From Bradyrhizobium sp. G127 (GTDB lineage: Bacteria; Pseudomonadota; Alphaproteobacteria; Rhizobiales; Xanthobacteraceae): a stretch of 64,000 nt of DNA. Each line of letters starts with the position of its first letter. Position 1 is the first letter of the stretch. Below, in pieces: positions 62,573 to 64,000 of the stretch. The stretch is taken from positions 992,001-1,056,000 of the forward strand of contig NZ_JAKFGN010000002.1 of assembly GCF_021502575.1 (NCBI RefSeq), given 5' to 3'. Under the pieces are notes generated by a model that was not told where the DNA came from, did no database searches, and saw only the letters and a list, made by a program, of their open reading frames with translations. The translations under genes were made by a program, and so were the position numbers.

Positions 62573-63418
62573 ATGGCTGGCAGACTTGATGGTTACCGAA
62601 TTCTAATTCTGGAGACGCGCGAGGAAGCGCAGTTTTCCCGCCTGCTCTCCGAGCAGGGCGCGGACGTGCTGCAATGTCCGATGTTCACCATCCACGACGC
62701 GCCGGACCCCGCCCCCGTCGAGGCGTGGATCAGGCTGTTCATCGCAAAACCCTTCGACGATCTGGTGCTGATGACCGGCGAAGGCCTGCGCCGGATGATG
62801 AAAGTCGCGCAACGCATCGGCGTCGATCAGGATTTCATCGCCGCCATCGGCAAGGCCAAACGATACGCGCGCGGTCCGAAGCCGGTGCGCGCGCTGCGCG
62901 AGATCGGCCTTGAAGCAAACGTCCAGACCGAGACGCCGACCTCGGAGGGCGTCGCCGCGATGCTGGCGAAGGAAAACCTCAACGGCCACCGCGTCGGATT
63001 GCAGCTTTATCCCGACAAGGATCACGGCAAACTGATTGCCGCGATCACGTCACTCGGCGCGAGCGTCGAGACCGTACTGCCCTACATCTATGACGGTGAG
63101 GCGGCGGAGACCAACATCGTCGCCGCCATCGACGAGATGGCGCAGGGCCGCGTCGATGCCATCGCGCTGACAAGTTCGGGACAGGTGCGGCGTCTGATCG
63201 AGGTGGCGCGCGCCCACGGCTGCGAGGACAAGCTGCGCGTGGGACTGGCGCAGACGCCGATTGCCTCGGTCGGCCCGGTGGTCTCTGACGAACTGAGCGC
63301 GAACGGCCTTACCACCGACATCTATCCCGCCAACGACTCGTTCTTCATGAAGCCGCTGATCAGCGCGATGGCGGTGGCGCTGAACAAAAATCCGCCGCGG
63401 GTGGCTCGACAAATTTAG
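62573..63418 (+). CDS. Uroporphyrinogen-III synthase-like protein (HemD family)
   Basis: 281 residues. [34 protein letters not shown] and the alternation of two Rossmann-like halves, with [34 protein letters not shown] and [19 protein letters not shown], match the HemD fold. AAGGG lies before the ATG. HemD proteins are poorly conserved; the housekeeping hemD usually sits in hemCDXY, absent here, so this may be a paralogue. Confidence 0.84.
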   Translation: MAGRLDGYRILILETREEAQFSRLLSEQGADVLQCPMFTIHDAPDPAPVEAWIRLFIAKPFDDLVLMTGEGLRRMMKVAQRIGVDQDFIAAIGKAKRYARGPKPVRALREIGLEANVQTETPTSEGVAAMLAKENLNGHRVGLQLYPDKDHGKLIAAITSLGASVETVLPYIYDGEAAETNIVAAIDEMAQGRVDAIALTSSGQVRRLIEVARAHGCEDKLRVGLAQTPIASVGPVVSDELSANGLTTDIYPANDSFFMKPLISAMAVALNKNPPRVARQI

Positions 63419-63509
63419 TCGCCATCACCGGGCTTGACCCGGTGATCCATCCTCTTCAAAAAATGCATCTCTAAAAAGATGGATGGCCGGGTCAAGCCCG
63501 GCCATGACG
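63419..63509. repeat. Palindromic repeat, family B
   Basis: CATCACCGGGCTTGACCCGG(TGATCCATC) and GATGGCCGGGTCAAGCCCGG(CCATGACGA) halves start directly at the HemD-like stop codon and could serve as a terminator. Confidence 0.82.
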
Positions 63510-63539
63510 ACTCGAATTTGTTTGCGCTTTCCACGCGAT

Positions 63540-63563
63540 GTCGTCCCCGCCTTCGCGGGGACA
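63540..63563. repeat. Half palindromic repeat, family B (GTCCCCGC type)
   Basis: GTCGTCCCCGCCTTCGCGGGGAC: one half-element only, 30 bases after the full copy. It matches the left half of the element at 44570. Confidence 0.6.
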
Positions 63564-63627
63564 ACCCGGTGACGATTGCGCGATTGAACCGGATCGTGCA
63601 CCTTGTGAAAAAACACACAGGGTCGAA

Positions 63628-64000
63628 ATGCCGTCTCTCCCTCTTTCCCACCTGCGCGTCGTCGAACTTGGATCGGGCGACACGCTCGGCTATTGCGGCA
63701 AGCTGTTCGCGGATTTCGGCGCGGAGGTCATCAAGATCGAACCGCAAGGCGGCGATCCGGCGCGGCGTGTCGCCCCGCTGGCCGATGCCGGCGGCGGACA
63801 GCGCGAGAGCCTCACTTTCGCGTGGCTCAACACCAACAAGAAAAGTGTCACCGCCGATGCCGAAACGACGGCAGGCGCGGACAAGATTCTCACCCTGCTC
63901 GCCGGGGCCGACCTGCTGCTCGATGCGCGGCATCCCGACGAGGTGAAGGCGTCGCTGATTTCGCATGACCGCCTGCGCAAGGCCGATCCCGGCCTCGCCG
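63628..64000 (+). CDS. CaiB/BaiF CoA-transferase family protein, N-terminus (cut by window edge)
   Basis: 124 codons are visible. PLSHLRVVELGSGDTLGYCGKLFADFGAEVIKIEPQGGDPARR is the family III CoA-transferase opening, and FAWLNTNKKSVTAD is the conserved NKKS segment. The catalytic aspartate lies beyond the edge. These enzymes move CoA between acyl groups; substrate cannot be told. Confidence 0.85.
   Translation, partial: MPSLPLSHLRVVELGSGDTLGYCGKLFADFGAEVIKIEPQGGDPARRVAPLADAGGGQRESLTFAWLNTNKKSVTADAETTAGADKILTLLAGADLLLDARHPDEVKASLISHDRLRKADPGLA

Overview
The window looks like chromosomal DNA of an alphaproteobacterium of the Bradyrhizobium/Rhodopseudomonas/Nitrobacter/Afipia group (Nitrobacteraceae, formerly Bradyrhizobiaceae). 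The grounds are high-GC codon use, frequent GTG/TTG starts, the gene types present, and three families of dispersed intergenic palindromes of the kind that litter those genomes. No rRNA, tRNA or CRISPR array was recognised. Everything below was read by eye; no alignment or search was run.

Region 1 (1-16.9 kb) is a surface-glycan island with AT-richer, less biased codons than the right half. It holds the pseudaminic acid genes pseB, pseC, pseG and pseI, with no pseF or pseH recognised in the window. A tightly coupled five-gene cassette (methyltransferase, ATP-grasp ligase, deacetylase-like protein, DegT aminotransferase, DRE-TIM aldolase) sits between pseG and pseB. Next come a class III aminotransferase with a Cys-rich tail, a FemAB/GNAT-like transferase, an FAD oxidoreductase, an ABC exporter, and a regulatory pair (NusG/RfaH-like protein plus winged-helix protein). 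Two minus-strand promoters, before the class III aminotransferase and before the regulatory pair, share a -35 box and a palindrome in the spacer.

Region 2 (17.1-20.6 kb) is a patchwork: an acyltransferase remnant, a phage-type recombination module (Xre repressor, YqaJ exonuclease, ERF annealing protein fused to an HNH-like zinc domain) with twin operators, and a second Xre gene with its own palindromes.

Region 3 (20.6-38.2 kb) is the O-antigen and LPS core locus. It has a WbpV-like reductase/epimerase, a GT4 glycosyltransferase, a WecA/WbpL-type initiating transferase, a WbpM-type dehydratase, an O-antigen ligase, the complete ADP-heptose pathway (gmhA, hldE, gmhB, hldD), heptosyltransferases I and II, galE and an MsbA-like ABC transporter. 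Composition shifts to high GC at about 21.9 kb.

Region 4 (38.2-64 kb) is mostly metabolic: FAH-family hydrolase, acyltransferase, amidase, cupin, Baeyer-Villiger-type monooxygenase, cold-shock protein, arginase, ahcY, metK, an HTH-methyltransferase fusion, an AI-2E transporter, an ECF41 sigma factor with its oxidoreductase/CMD partner genes and a matching promoter, an HlyD protein, MetE-like protein, purU, a HemD-like protein and a partial CoA transferase. Between the cold-shock and arginase genes, beside a long repeat, lies a compact operon of three related small HTH-like proteins followed by a TIR-like effector (45,490-46,984). This is the best candidate in the window for an undescribed system, plausibly anti-phage defence.
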